Assembly (NCBI GenBank): GCA_963781105.1
Contig: CAWAED010000020.1
Location: forward strand, 62,001 to 126,000
Direction: 5' to 3'
DNA from: Palsa-295 sp963781105
Lineage (GTDB): Bacteria; Acidobacteriota; Terriglobia; Acidiferrales; UBA7541
Length of the DNA stretch: 64,000 nt
Part shown: positions 42,719 to 50,797 of the stretch, one piece after another
Position numbering within the stretch: position 1 is the stretch's first letter
Layout of the letters: each line of letters starts with the position of its first letter
Program-made: the position numbers and the translations under genes
The notes under the pieces: generated by a model
The model's database searches: none
Told to the model about the DNA's origin: nothing
What the model saw: only the letters and a program-made list of their open reading frames with translations

Positions 42719-43270
42719 CTAGAATGCCGAAACGTACGTCGTCAGCGAATACGAGCGTTGGAAACGCCCCGTGTTGTAGTTCACGGTGATCACTACCTGG
42801 TTCAAACTGTTGGTGTAGCCCGGCACCGCAGAAATCGCGATGGTGCGCGTAAAGTTTCCCAGGCCAACCCTGACGTCGTCCGCGGTGCCCAGTTTGTTGT
42901 CCGGACCCGGATACACGATGAACGCCGGAGGCTGTCCCGCATCCGCCACCGTCCCCACCAGCCCGTCCGGCCCCGGCTGCAGCAGCGGCGTCGGACCCAC
43001 GATGAAGAGTCCGGCGGGGTTACCCGCGGTGTTGTTTGAGAGCTGCGCGAACGTCGCGTTGTTCGTGTATTTCGCCGTATAGATTGCTTCCGCGGCTTCT
43101 TCCGCCTTCTGCTGCGCGATAAAATCGTCTTGCGAGCCGTGCATGATGGCGATCGAGTTCGCCAGCATCGCCGCCAATCCCAGCACTCCCACGCCGAGGA
43201 TCACCAGCGCAACCATCGTCTCCATCAGCGTGAATCCTGCCACCTTGCGCCGCTTTTTCGCTTCCCGCAT
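42719..43270 (-). CDS. pilV: Type IV pilus minor pilin PilV-like
   Basis: A 183-residue prepilin with the signal KVAGFTLMETMVALVILGVGVLGLAAM, shown here as KVAGFTLMETMVALVILG and typical of PilV, including the MVAL helix. The globular part contains the short NFTRTIAISAVPGYTNSLNQVVITV strand (in parts: RTIAISAVPG, NQVVITVNY). It lies 14 bases after the fimT/gspH gene in transcription order, before pilW. Confidence 0.83.
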   Translation of the reverse strand: MREAKKRRKVAGFTLMETMVALVILGVGVLGLAAMLANSIAIMHGSQDDFIAQQKAEEAAEAIYTAKYTNNATFAQLSNNTAGNPAGLFIVGPTPLLQPGPDGLVGTVADAGQPPAFIVYPGPDNKLGTADDVRVGLGNFTRTIAISAVPGYTNSLNQVVITVNYNTGRFQRSYSLTTYVSAF

Positions 43271-43284
43271 TGTTGCAATCTCCT

Positions 43285-43917
43285 TCAGAACAGCATCCAG
43301 TTGTTTCCCGAGATCTTCCAGCCATGCACGCGTCCCGTGCCGCCGAGCACTGTAATCGCTCGCGCCGTCGGGTTTTGCCCGGCAAGGCCCAGGAATACCG
43401 ATCCGTTGATGGGTTGAAATGTTGCGCCGTCCACCAGCTCGCCGTCGCTTTGATACAACATCCCGCCCACCGGGCCGCCATTAATGCCCTCGAATACGAT
43501 TGCCGCCGTATTCCCGTTGGCGTCCGGCGTATCCGGCAAGACTGGAAAAACTAGAAAACTTTCTGGATTGTGAATCGGAGTCGTGCTTAGCACCGTGTTC
43601 AAGGCGCCTGCTCCAGCCGTCAGGTCGTTGCGCTGCGTCATGACGATCTCCGGTTGCCCTGCGACGACCGGAAACGTAATCTGCACGTATCGCCGGTTGG
43701 TGATCGCGTACTCGCGCGCTTGCCGCAATTGCGAAATCACCTGCCGCATCGCCGTATCGCAATTCGCGTCTTGCACCGCGGGCTTCAGCGAAGTGATTGC
43801 AATCGCCGATATCACCAAAATCAAGGTAACCACCACGCACAACTCCACCATCGAAAATCCGCGCTCGCGGTTCTCGCGGTGGCGCCCTGCGTTATTCCTC
43901 AGTGCCAGCTCTTTCAC
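43285..43917 (-). CDS. FimT/GspH-type minor pseudopilin
   Basis: The prepilin signal RERGFSMVELCVVVTLILVISAIAI, here as RERGFSMVELCVVVTLIL, lies at about residues 18-40, and the cleavage glycine is followed by FSMVEL. Next comes the GspH/FimT pattern REYAITNRRYVQITF. GTG 43917 is chosen: GAGGG lies seven bases upstream, and a sigma-54 promoter is about 60 bases upstream, inside the longer open frame. With this start there are 210 residues. It heads the minor-pilin operon. Confidence 0.82.
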   Translation of the reverse strand: MKELALRNNAGRHRENRERGFSMVELCVVVTLILVISAIAITSLKPAVQDANCDTAMRQVISQLRQAREYAITNRRYVQITFPVVAGQPEIVMTQRNDLTAGAGALNTVLSTTPIHNPESFLVFPVLPDTPDANGNTAAIVFEGINGGPVGGMLYQSDGELVDGATFQPINGSVFLGLAGQNPTARAITVLGGTGRVHGWKISGNNWMLF

Positions 43918-43976
43918 GCTTACACCCTCGAATCGCCCTTGCAAGGCGGGCGAGCCTCGTATTCCTGCACATGTAA

Positions 43977-43992
43977 TGCACTTCACACGCCA
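43977..43992 (-). promoter_or_regulatory. Sigma-54 (-24/-12) promoter of the minor-pilin operon
   Basis: The minus strand reads TGGCGTGTGAAGTGCA. Against TGGCRYGN4TTGCW only one position differs, and the GG and GC dinucleotides are exactly ten bases apart. Transcription would start near 43966, about 50 bases before GTG 43917. rpoN lies in the same window. Confidence 0.7.
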
Positions 43993-44195
43993 CGCGCAGA
44001 TCTCCACTAACCCTCAGCTATTGAATGGTTTAAAGCGACTTACAAAAAATGTCAGCTTTCAAATTGGTGCCGGTGGGGTAATAACGTTACCGATTTGGCG
44101 GCAGGCTACAGCAGTATAAAGTGGACGTTATCTAGAGGATCAATAGAAACCGAACATTACGGAATGGCCAAAGAAGAAAATAGTGCAACCGTGCT

Positions 44196-44789
44196 CTAGC
44201 GCCGCGATCGCGTTCTCGCAGCGCGCGTCAGCTCCCGCACCACGCGCTCGAGTTCCGCAGCAAGCTCTTTCGGACCTTTGCGTCGCAAAATCTTTCCCAC
44301 TTCGCGGTAATACCACAAAGTTCCCTGCTTCCCGCCCTTGAATCGTCTCCACAACGCGTCTCGATGCGTCCGCAAATCCTCCAGCGTCTCGCGCGCGTTG
44401 TACAACTTATCCGCCGCCGAAACCAAACGCACGGACGAATCCGCACGCCGCAAATGACTAAGGTATTCCATCTTGCGTTCCAGCCAGGGAGGTTTCGGCT
44501 CGACGTCCGAATCCGTGCAGCCTTCCACGATGCGCGCTACTCGCCCGCCGAATTTCCGCCGGATCTCGCGCAATCGCGGCTTCCCGCCTTGATCTTCCAC
44601 TGCGTCGTGCAATAGCGCCGCGATGGCTTCATCTTCATCGCCACCGTGCGTCAGCACAATGGACGTGACGCCCAGCAGATGCCCAATATAAGGACGCGTA
44701 GTTCCCTTGCGGAATTGTCGCGCGTGCACGCGCGCCGCATAAACCAGCGCGCGATGGAAACGCGCGGTCAGCGGAAGAGCACCCGCCAT
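44196..44789 (-). CDS. HD-domain phosphohydrolase resembling a small alarmone hydrolase
   Basis: The 197-residue protein reads like the stand-alone hydrolase domain of RelA/SpoT proteins (MESH1-like). It has HARQFRKGTTRPYIGHLLGV, EAIAALLHDAVEDQGGKP with the HD pair, and the FGGRVARIVEGCTDSD segment that follows HD in Rel enzymes. No synthetase, TGS or ACT domain is present. Hydrolysis of (p)ppGpp is a reasonable proposal. Start ATG 44789 overlaps the stop of the YccA-family gene as TGATG, so translation is coupled. The C-terminus is strongly basic (TRAARTRSRR). Confidence 0.78.
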   Translation of the reverse strand: MAGALPLTARFHRALVYAARVHARQFRKGTTRPYIGHLLGVTSIVLTHGGDEDEAIAALLHDAVEDQGGKPRLREIRRKFGGRVARIVEGCTDSDVEPKPPWLERKMEYLSHLRRADSSVRLVSAADKLYNARETLEDLRTHRDALWRRFKGGKQGTLWYYREVGKILRRKGPKELAAELERVVRELTRAARTRSRR

Positions 44790-45541
44790 CAGTTGCGTTC
44801 GCGCAGCTTGCTCAGCAAGCGCAGAATCTCGAAATACAGCCAGATCAGCGTGACCATCAATCCGAACGCCGCGTACCACTCCATATATTTTGGCACGCCC
44901 GCGCTGACGGCATTTTCGATGAAATCAAAATCCAGCACCAGGTTCAACGCCGCAATCACCACCACAAACGCGCTGAAGGCAATCCCGATCGGTCCGCTTC
45001 CGTTGATCACCGCGAAATGCACGCCGAAAAATCCCAGTACCATCGACACGATATAGAAAAGCGCAATCCCGCCCGTCGCCGCGATCACTCCCAATTTAAA
45101 TTTCTGCGTCACCGGAATTAGCCCGGAGCGATACGCGAGCAGCAGCACCACCAGCGTCCCAAACGTCAGGCTCACTGCCTGAATCGCAATCCCGTGGTAG
45201 CGCATTTCGAACATCGCCGACACGCCGCCCAGCACCAACCCCTCCAGCAGCGCATAAATCGGAGCCGTCACCGGCGCCCAGGTCTTCTTGAATATCGTCA
45301 CCAGCGCAACAATAAATCCGCCGATTCCGCCAATCGCCGCGAGCCCCATCACCGATGCAGGATTCTGCGACTCCATGAAAATATTCCACGTCCAGATCGC
45401 CGTGGCCATCACGCAGATCAACAAAAATCCAGTCTTGTTGACCGTGCCCTTCAGCGTCATCGCCTCGCCCACGGCCACGCCTTCCCCCTGAAACGCCTGG
45501 GGGTTCAACGCCGGGTTTGAAGTCCTCATCAAGTTCGCCAC
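44789..45541 (-). CDS. Bax inhibitor-1/YccA family membrane protein
   Basis: This integral membrane protein of 250 residues has seven membrane segments; the family members modulate membrane proteases or ion flux in E. coli and eukaryotes. The YccA-like text includes GVSAMFEMRYHGIAIQAVSLTFGTL (in parts: GVSAMFE, QAVSLTFGTL), a GFFGVHFAVINGSG loop and a conserved AALNLVLDFDFIE. GTG 45541 is chosen because AGGAG lies seven bases upstream. It is coupled to the HD-domain gene downstream. Confidence 0.88.
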   Translation of the reverse strand: MANLMRTSNPALNPQAFQGEGVAVGEAMTLKGTVNKTGFLLICVMATAIWTWNIFMESQNPASVMGLAAIGGIGGFIVALVTIFKKTWAPVTAPIYALLEGLVLGGVSAMFEMRYHGIAIQAVSLTFGTLVVLLLAYRSGLIPVTQKFKLGVIAATGGIALFYIVSMVLGFFGVHFAVINGSGPIGIAFSAFVVVIAALNLVLDFDFIENAVSAGVPKYMEWYAAFGLMVTLIWLYFEILRLLSKLRERN

Positions 45542-45689
45542 CGTAATTCTCCTTTGTGCACCGCGCGCGCTATCAGTGCGCGCACACCCACTCCGCAAAC
45601 CACTGCCGCATGTTCGCACCAAGCTTACTCGAATTTAGCGAAACCTAGAAGTCGCGAGGCCGGCGCGGGAACCTCTCGGCGCAAAACGC

Positions 45690-46133
45690 TCAGCGTCGTA
45701 TCAGCGCATCAAGCGAATACGCGTTGTATTCGCGCGCAGCCAGCAGTACCGCATAAATCAGTGCATATAGCAGCTGGATCGCGACGACATTCCAGTCCGA
45801 GCGCAGCGCCGTCCCGAACACCAGCAAGGCCATCGTTGCCGAACCGACCAGCAGCGCCTCCTGCGTCCACAACCCCAGCAGCAGAAGCAACCCGACGGTA
45901 GCCTCGACGAAAACCAATGCCAGCGCGAACGCGTGCACCAACATGGCAGGCAACAGCGTATCAGCGAACATCTTCACCAATCCGTCGGCAAATTCCTGCA
46001 AATGGGGCAAGCGCGAGAGTCCATGCATGAAAATGCTCAAGCCCAGGATGAAGCGCAAAACCAGGTAACCAAGTTTCCGATCAACGGTTGGCGAGGGTCG
46101 CGGCGCTGCTGAGGGATTCGGATTATCCGACAT
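45690..46133 (-). CDS. DoxX family membrane protein
   Basis: A 147-residue membrane protein with about four helices. The DoxX-type N-terminal segment YLVLRFILGLSIFMHGLSRLP follows a short Pro/Ser-rich lead, here shown as LRFILGLSIFMHGLSRL, with later ALVFVEATVGLLLLLGLW. Members act in redox or thiosulfate pathways, often as small quinone-linked subunits; the role here is open. The ATG (46131-46133) lies only seven bases after the CCA end of tRNA-Glu on the same strand, with no visible ribosome site. Confidence 0.8.
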   Translation of the reverse strand: MSDNPNPSAAPRPSPTVDRKLGYLVLRFILGLSIFMHGLSRLPHLQEFADGLVKMFADTLLPAMLVHAFALALVFVEATVGLLLLLGLWTQEALLVGSATMALLVFGTALRSDWNVVAIQLLYALIYAVLLAAREYNAYSLDALIRR

Positions 46134-46140
46134 AAATACT

Positions 46141-46215
46141 TGGTAGCGCTAACGGGAATCGAACCCGTATTTCAGCCTTGAAAGGGCCGCGTGCTAACCG
46201 TTGCACCATAGCGCC
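46141..46215 (-). tRNA. tRNA-Glu (anticodon TTC)
   Basis: Read on the minus strand, a 7-base acceptor GGCGCTA pairs with TAGCGCT (one G-U at the end). The D-stem is GTGC/GCAC, the anticodon stem is CGGCC/GGCTG around the loop CTTTCAA with anticodon TTC, and the T-arm is ACGGG-TTCGATT-CCCGT. The discriminator A and CCA are encoded. The fold is complete. Confidence 0.93.
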
Positions 46216-46413
46216 ACAGAGGAAGTACTGCAGAAACGTACCTAGATTATCAGACATAACCTCGGAAAAATGAAAGAAAACGGAAATCAGAAAAAAGAAA
46301 TTAGAAAAGAGAAAATCGAAAATAGCGCTGCCCCGTCATCACGCTACCCACCACGAATGTCGCGCCACCTCGCATTTCCATTTTCTCTCTTCTCTTTTCC
46401 ATCTTCTCCGCTC
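46216..46413. other. Gap with purine- and pyrimidine-rich tracts
   Basis: No gene is seen. The first part has A/G-rich runs (46270-46325) and the last part C/T-rich runs (46378-46412), which can pair with each other loosely. A similar pyrimidine-rich run lies at 23027-23055. Confidence 0.4.
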
Positions 46414-46947
46414 TTACGCCCAGCGCTCACGTTCGCGCAACGCCGTAATATGCGCCACGTGATGCCGCCCATGCCAAGCATAAAGCGCCAGTTGCTCATC
46501 GAGCGACATCGGCTTCTCCCACTCCGGATGGCGAAACTTGCGCGCCCATTCCGCCGGCCCCAGCGATCGCAGCAGTAACACCCAGCGCTTGTGCAGATTT
46601 TCCAGCAGCACCAGCGAAGGCTCGATCGGCGAAGACTTCGCGTCCGCCAGCTCCGCCCACTTCGCTTCGGCGTACGGCTTGATCATCGGCTCGTCCTCCG
46701 TCAATCCAAGCTTGAAACGCACGTACGCGTTCATGTGGCTGTCCGGCACGTGATGCACCACCTGCCGCACCGTCCACCCGTCCGGGCGATAAGGCGTGTT
46801 CAACTGCTGCTCGTTCAAACCCTTCACCGCCGCGCGCACCTTCGCCGGCGTCTCTTCGATCACCGCCATATATTCCGCCCGCTGCGCATCAGTAAGCGCT
46901 CCCGGGCGATGAAATTTCCCGATCGGATACCGCAGATCCGTTTCCAT
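46414..46947 (-). CDS. DinB/YfiT-type metal-dependent hydrolase or thiol transferase
   Basis: A 177-residue four-helix protein of the DinB/YfiT group. The three histidines that bind metal are likely H65 or H66 (VRQVVHHVPDSHMNAYVRFK, in parts) and the pair HGRHHVAHI near 160. YfiT and BstA members move small thiols (bacillithiol) or hydrolyse unknown substrates. It follows the isc operon by 210 bases in transcription order, on the same strand, but with no sign of cotranscription. Confidence 0.83.
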   Translation of the reverse strand: METDLRYPIGKFHRPGALTDAQRAEYMAVIEETPAKVRAAVKGLNEQQLNTPYRPDGWTVRQVVHHVPDSHMNAYVRFKLGLTEDEPMIKPYAEAKWAELADAKSSPIEPSLVLLENLHKRWVLLLRSLGPAEWARKFRHPEWEKPMSLDEQLALYAWHGRHHVAHITALRERERWA

Positions 46948-47157
46948 CTCGCACGCTCCTCAACTATCAGTCTGAATCGCCGCCGATAAGCATAAAACAA
47001 GCCCGGTAAGAATAGGGATTGAATGCAACCGGCAAAAACGGTGTCGAGAGTCAAATTGGCGGAGTAGGGGCACCGCATGTTGAAGATCCGCCGCAGGAGG
47101 ACCGTGCCCTGCAGTCTTTATACCGGACGTCAACGAAAACGACTCGCGCGAACGATC

Positions 47158-47376
47158 CTAGCCCTGTGCGTCCAAAAATTCCTCGTGCCACGCCATCTGG
47201 ATCGCCTCCAGCTTCCCTTCATTCGAAAGCTTCGGATCGCCCACAAATCCCGGAAGCGCCGTCACATATTTCAGCAAATCGGTGAACCGCACCGTCAAGG
47301 GATCCAAGCCAGGATGCGTTTCCGCCAGCTCGATGCCAATTTCTTCCGGGCTGTCCCAATCAAATGTGTTCGGCAT
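47158..47376 (-). CDS. iscX: IscX, Fe-S assembly regulator
   Basis: IscX (YfhJ) is a small acidic protein that binds IscS and iron and modulates cluster assembly. The 72-residue protein has the family pattern: WDSPEEIGIELAETHPGLDPLTVRFTDL, here in parts EEIGIELAETHPGLDP and TVRFTDLLKYV, then GFVGDPKLSNEGKLEAIQMAW with the conserved acidic C-terminus. It is the last gene of the isc operon and is separated from fdx by a repeat-containing gap. Confidence 0.9.
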   Translation of the reverse strand: MPNTFDWDSPEEIGIELAETHPGLDPLTVRFTDLLKYVTALPGFVGDPKLSNEGKLEAIQMAWHEEFLDAQG

Positions 47377-47444
47377 TCCGTCTCCGATCTGTCATCCCGC
47401 GCGCTCTGACTTCACCTCGCATTAAGCAACGAAGCAACGCGTTT

Positions 47445-47470
47445 GTCATCCCGAGCGAAGCGAGGGATCT
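47445..47470 (+). repeat. Dispersed GTCATCCCGAG repeat, iscX-fdx gap
   Basis: A single left arm of the 362-450 element, with AAG in place of CAG in the middle. It lies in the gap between fdx and iscX. Confidence 0.7.
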
Positions 47471-47510
47471 CTCTTCGAATTGGTCTAGCAAGGACGCAGC
47501 GACTCGCGGC

Positions 47511-47921
47511 TCAGTGCTCCGCTTCCTTCGCGTAATTCTTATTCCACTCCGGAATCTCCACCACAATATCCTTCGTCCCATCCGGCACGCACTGGCAACC
47601 CAGCCGCGACTTCGGCGTCACGCCCGGCGCCTCATCCAGTTGATCCAGCTCCGCGTCCGTAGCCTCATTGCACGAATCCAGACCCTCGTGCACGATCACA
47701 TGGCACGTCGAACACGCGCAGACTCCGCCGCACGCATGATCCAGCCCCTTATGAAAACCCTGCGAAATATCCAGAAGGCTGCCCGGCAATCCGTCGTGCC
47801 CGTAAGGCACCTTGTCCGGGTCAATTTCCACCGGCTGGCCATCTTTCACAAACGTGACCTTATACTTCTTCGTCGCGGGCGTGAACTTTGTCTCTTCAAT
47901 ATATGGATTCTTACCGCCCAT
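47511..47921 (-). CDS. fdx: ISC-type [2Fe-2S] ferredoxin
   Basis: This adrenodoxin-type ferredoxin gives electrons to cluster assembly. The cysteines follow CGGVCACSTC (C-x5-C-x2-C) near residue 65 and a later GCQCVPDG, the usual fourth ligand. The length of 136 residues includes about 20 extra N-terminal residues. It lies between hscA and iscX; the gap of 129 bases to hscA contains a repeat. Confidence 0.92.
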   Translation of the reverse strand: MGGKNPYIEETKFTPATKKYKVTFVKDGQPVEIDPDKVPYGHDGLPGSLLDISQGFHKGLDHACGGVCACSTCHVIVHEGLDSCNEATDAELDQLDEAPGVTPKSRLGCQCVPDGTKDIVVEIPEWNKNYAKEAEH

Positions 47922-47986
47922 TCTGCGTTACTCCTCTGGCCGCGCCGTTCCTCGCGCCATCAAACCTTCTCCATCTAACCTGTGTT

Positions 47987-48019
47987 GTCATCCCGAGCGC
48001 AGCGAGGGATCTGCTTTCT
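47987..48019 (+). repeat. Dispersed GTCATCCCGAG repeat, fdx-hscA gap
   Basis: A copy of the left arm of the 362-450 element. It lies in the 129-base gap between hscA and fdx. Confidence 0.7.
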
Positions 48020-48049
48020 TGCCGCCCCCATCGCCGCTCGCTTCGCCGC

Positions 48050-49891
48050 CTACACGTCATCCAGCCGCTTCCCCTCAAACGCCGTCTGCAGCGCGCCATT
48101 CATCAAAACTTCCGCCAGATGCTCGGTCGCCTTGTTAAGCTCATCAATCCCGCTGCGAATCAATTTGTAATCCGTCCCCAACATCGCCATCCGCAATCTC
48201 GCGTCCGACTCCATAATCGCCTTACGCTCTTCCGCCGAAATCTCCCGCGCGCGCGATTCGGCCAACGCCTTCACCGTCGCCGCCAGGATCGTCTCCGCCT
48301 CCGTGCGTGCTTCAATCAGCTGGCGATCCGCAAAATCCTGCTCGGCATACTCGATGGATTCTTCGAGCATCCGCTCGATGTCCGTATCCGAAATCCCGTA
48401 GCTGGGCTGTACCTCCACGGTATGCTGCTCGCCTGTGCGCATGTCGCGCGCCGCCACTTGCAATATCCCGTTCGCATCAATCAAAAATTTCACTTCAATC
48501 CGCGCCAGTCCCGCCGGTCCCGGCGGCGTCTTCAATTGAAAGCGCGCAAGCGACCGGCAATCCTTCGCCAGCTCGCGCTCGCCTTGCAAGACGTGAACGT
48601 CAATCGCGGTCTGATTCTCGACGCCGGTGGTAAAAAGCTCTTGCGCGCTCGCCGGAATCGTCGAATTCCGCGGAATAATTTTCGCCACCACGCCGCCCAT
48701 GGTCTCAATCCCCAGCGACAGCGGCGTCACGTCCAGCAGCAACATCGTCTTCACGCCGGTCTCCAGAATGTCCGCCTGCACCGCCGCGCCCACCGCCACC
48801 ACTTCGTCCGGGTCGAGCTCGCAGTGCGGCGCGCGCTCGAAATAATCGCCGACGCTCTTGCGCACCAGCGGAATCCGCGTCGAGCCCCCGACGAGCACCA
48901 CTTCGTCAATCTGCTTCACCGCGAGCTTCGCATCGGCCAAAGCCAATTTCACCGGCGTCATCGTCCGCGCCACAATAGGCTGGATCAATTGTTCGAATTC
49001 CGCGCGACGGATTTCGCGCACGTACATTCCCCGCCCATCCAATGGAAAGTGAATCGCCGTCTTCTCAGCCGTCGAAAGCTCGTGCTTCGCGCGGATCAAG
49101 CTCTTGCGCAGCGTTTGAATCGCTTCGCCGCGCGCATCAAGCTCGACTCCGAATTTCACCTGAATTTCTCGCCGCGCCAGGTCCAGCAAAGCGTTATCAA
49201 TGTCATCGCCGCCCAGATGCGTATCGCCGTTCGTCGCCAGCACCTGGTAAATGTCGCCTTCGGTCGTGCTGATCAATTTCAAAACCGAAATGTCAAACGT
49301 CCCGCCGCCAAAATCGTAGACCGCCACGTGTCCGCGCTTCTGTTTGTGCAAGCCGTAAGCGAGCGCTGCCGCCGTCGGCTCGTTGACCAGCCGCAAAACT
49401 TCCAGTCCCGCGAGCCGCCCCGCATCCTTGGTGGCCTGCCGTTGCGCGTCGTTGAAATACGCCGGCACGGTGATCACCGCGCGGTCCACCGGCTCGCCAA
49501 AATATTTTTCCGCCCACGATTTCAATTCGCGCAGAATGTACGCTGAAATTTCCGGCGGCGTGAAAGTCCTCTCGCCGAGGCGCACCCGAATCACGTTGTC
49601 GCCATCCGGATCAATCCGGAAAGGAAAAATCTTCAATTCGCTCTGAACGTCCGCGACGCCCCGCCCCATCAATCGCTTCACCGAATAAATCGTGCGTTCG
49701 GGCTGCGTCAACAAACGCTGTCGCGCGGCATCGCCTACAATAATCTTCCCGTCGCTATCGACGCTAACCACCGAAGGACACAGTGTCGAACCATTCGGCC
49801 CCGGAATACACTTCGGCGCCCCCGTCTGCGCATCCATATACGCAATCAGGCTGAACGTCGTCCCCAGATCGATTCCAACTACACGTCCCAT
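48050..49891 (-). CDS. hscA: Hsp70-type chaperone HscA of Fe-S assembly
   Basis: HscA uses ATP to help transfer clusters from IscU. The 613-residue protein starts VVGIDLGTTFSLIAY and has the Hsp70 signatures VYDFGGGTFDISVL near 190 and VVLVGGSTRIPLV near 330, followed by the substrate-binding domain. Its partners are in the same operon: HscB (hscB next to it) and IscU with LPPVK, the HscA recognition site. ATG 49891 follows GGAGAGAG closely. Assignment to HscA rather than DnaK rests on the operon and size. Confidence 0.93.
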   Translation of the reverse strand: MGRVVGIDLGTTFSLIAYMDAQTGAPKCIPGPNGSTLCPSVVSVDSDGKIIVGDAARQRLLTQPERTIYSVKRLMGRGVADVQSELKIFPFRIDPDGDNVIRVRLGERTFTPPEISAYILRELKSWAEKYFGEPVDRAVITVPAYFNDAQRQATKDAGRLAGLEVLRLVNEPTAAALAYGLHKQKRGHVAVYDFGGGTFDISVLKLISTTEGDIYQVLATNGDTHLGGDDIDNALLDLARREIQVKFGVELDARGEAIQTLRKSLIRAKHELSTAEKTAIHFPLDGRGMYVREIRRAEFEQLIQPIVARTMTPVKLALADAKLAVKQIDEVVLVGGSTRIPLVRKSVGDYFERAPHCELDPDEVVAVGAAVQADILETGVKTMLLLDVTPLSLGIETMGGVVAKIIPRNSTIPASAQELFTTGVENQTAIDVHVLQGERELAKDCRSLARFQLKTPPGPAGLARIEVKFLIDANGILQVAARDMRTGEQHTVEVQPSYGISDTDIERMLEESIEYAEQDFADRQLIEARTEAETILAATVKALAESRAREISAEERKAIMESDARLRMAMLGTDYKLIRSGIDELNKATEHLAEVLMNGALQTAFEGKRLDDV

Positions 49892-49920
49892 TGCTCTCTC
49901 CGCACAATCCAAAAAAACAT

Positions 49921-49952
49921 GTGATCCCGAGCGCAGCGAGGGATTTGCTTTT
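49921..49952 (+). repeat. Dispersed GTCATCCCGAG-type repeat, hscA-hscB gap
   Basis: A copy with GTGATCCCGAG and GGATTTGC, each differing by one base from the other copies. It lies between hscB and hscA. Confidence 0.65.
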
Positions 49953-49960
49953 CGCCGGCG

Positions 49961-50668
49961 CTACGCTTCCGCCAATTCCTTCTGCACCCCAGCCACCAAA
50001 TTCCGAATGTAGCTGCGCCGATTCAATACTTCATTCATTCTTGCGAGCAACGCGTCACGCCTCGCCTCTTCCGCGTAGGCATCCACCGCTGCATCCCACT
50101 CGCCACCAATCTTCAACAATTCCGCGTCCACCTCGGCCAGCTTCTCCTGAAAATTCACAGCCGCTGCATCCAAACGCCCCCGCAAACCCGCCACATCTCC
50201 GCCACCTGCCCGTACCTCGCGCAATTCATCCAGCGACTCGTTCAACTCAAACACTTCCTCCAGCAATTCCGGCGGCGCCTGCTGCTTCGTAGTCCCCTCT
50301 TTGCGCACGCCGAGATGTTCCAGCAAATACTCCAAGCGCGAAATCGGCTCGCGCAAAGTCCGGTAAGCATCATTCAATTCCGAAGAACGCTCCAGCGACA
50401 GGTTCCGCTCGAATTCCCCAGCCCGCACGAAATTATCCGGATGCAATTTCCAGCTCAAAATGTGGAATTGCCCTTCCAGCTCCGCCGGATCAATCGTCAA
50501 TTTCTGCGGCAATCCGAAAAACCGGAAATAATCCCAACCGCCGGGCAGCGGCTGAATTTTTCCGCAAGCCGCGCAGAAATGCGCCCCGCTTACCGCGCCC
50601 TTGCAGTTCCAGCAACTGGCGACCGGCACTCCCTCCGCTCGCTTTTTCTGGGGTTGTGAAATGCTCAT
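49961..50668 (-). CDS. hscB: HscB co-chaperone with N-terminal four-cysteine zinc domain
   Basis: HscB is the J-protein partner of HscA. The N-terminal domain SCWNCKGAVSGAHFCAACGKIQP, here as SCWNC and HFCAAC, holds four cysteines (residues 19, 22, 32, 35). The J domain then starts WDYFRFFGLPQKLTIDP, with the HPD at KLHPDNF, and the helical IscU-binding part (LNDAYRTLREPISRLEYLLEHLG) follows. The four-cysteine motif is like that of mitochondrial HSCB and is absent in E. coli HscB. ATG 50668 is chosen; ATG/other starts upstream would add up to ten residues. Confidence 0.9.
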   Translation of the reverse strand: MSISQPQKKRAEGVPVASCWNCKGAVSGAHFCAACGKIQPLPGGWDYFRFFGLPQKLTIDPAELEGQFHILSWKLHPDNFVRAGEFERNLSLERSSELNDAYRTLREPISRLEYLLEHLGVRKEGTTKQQAPPELLEEVFELNESLDELREVRAGGGDVAGLRGRLDAAAVNFQEKLAEVDAELLKIGGEWDAAVDAYAEEARRDALLARMNEVLNRRSYIRNLVAGVQKELAEA

Positions 50669-50797
50669 GCGCGTTCTTTCTCCCGCAAACGCCGCCACGG
50701 ATAATTCCAGCGATACCTCGACCGCCGCGGCGTTTGACTGGGTTTCAGAAAATCCGTGTGGACCTAATCCAGCCGGCGCGCTGACCCGCGCCCGGCC

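Noticed and set aside
47888..49546. A 552-residue open frame on the plus strand opposite hscA
   Set aside because: Antisense shadow of hscA; Arg/His-rich text with no domain and no ribosome site.
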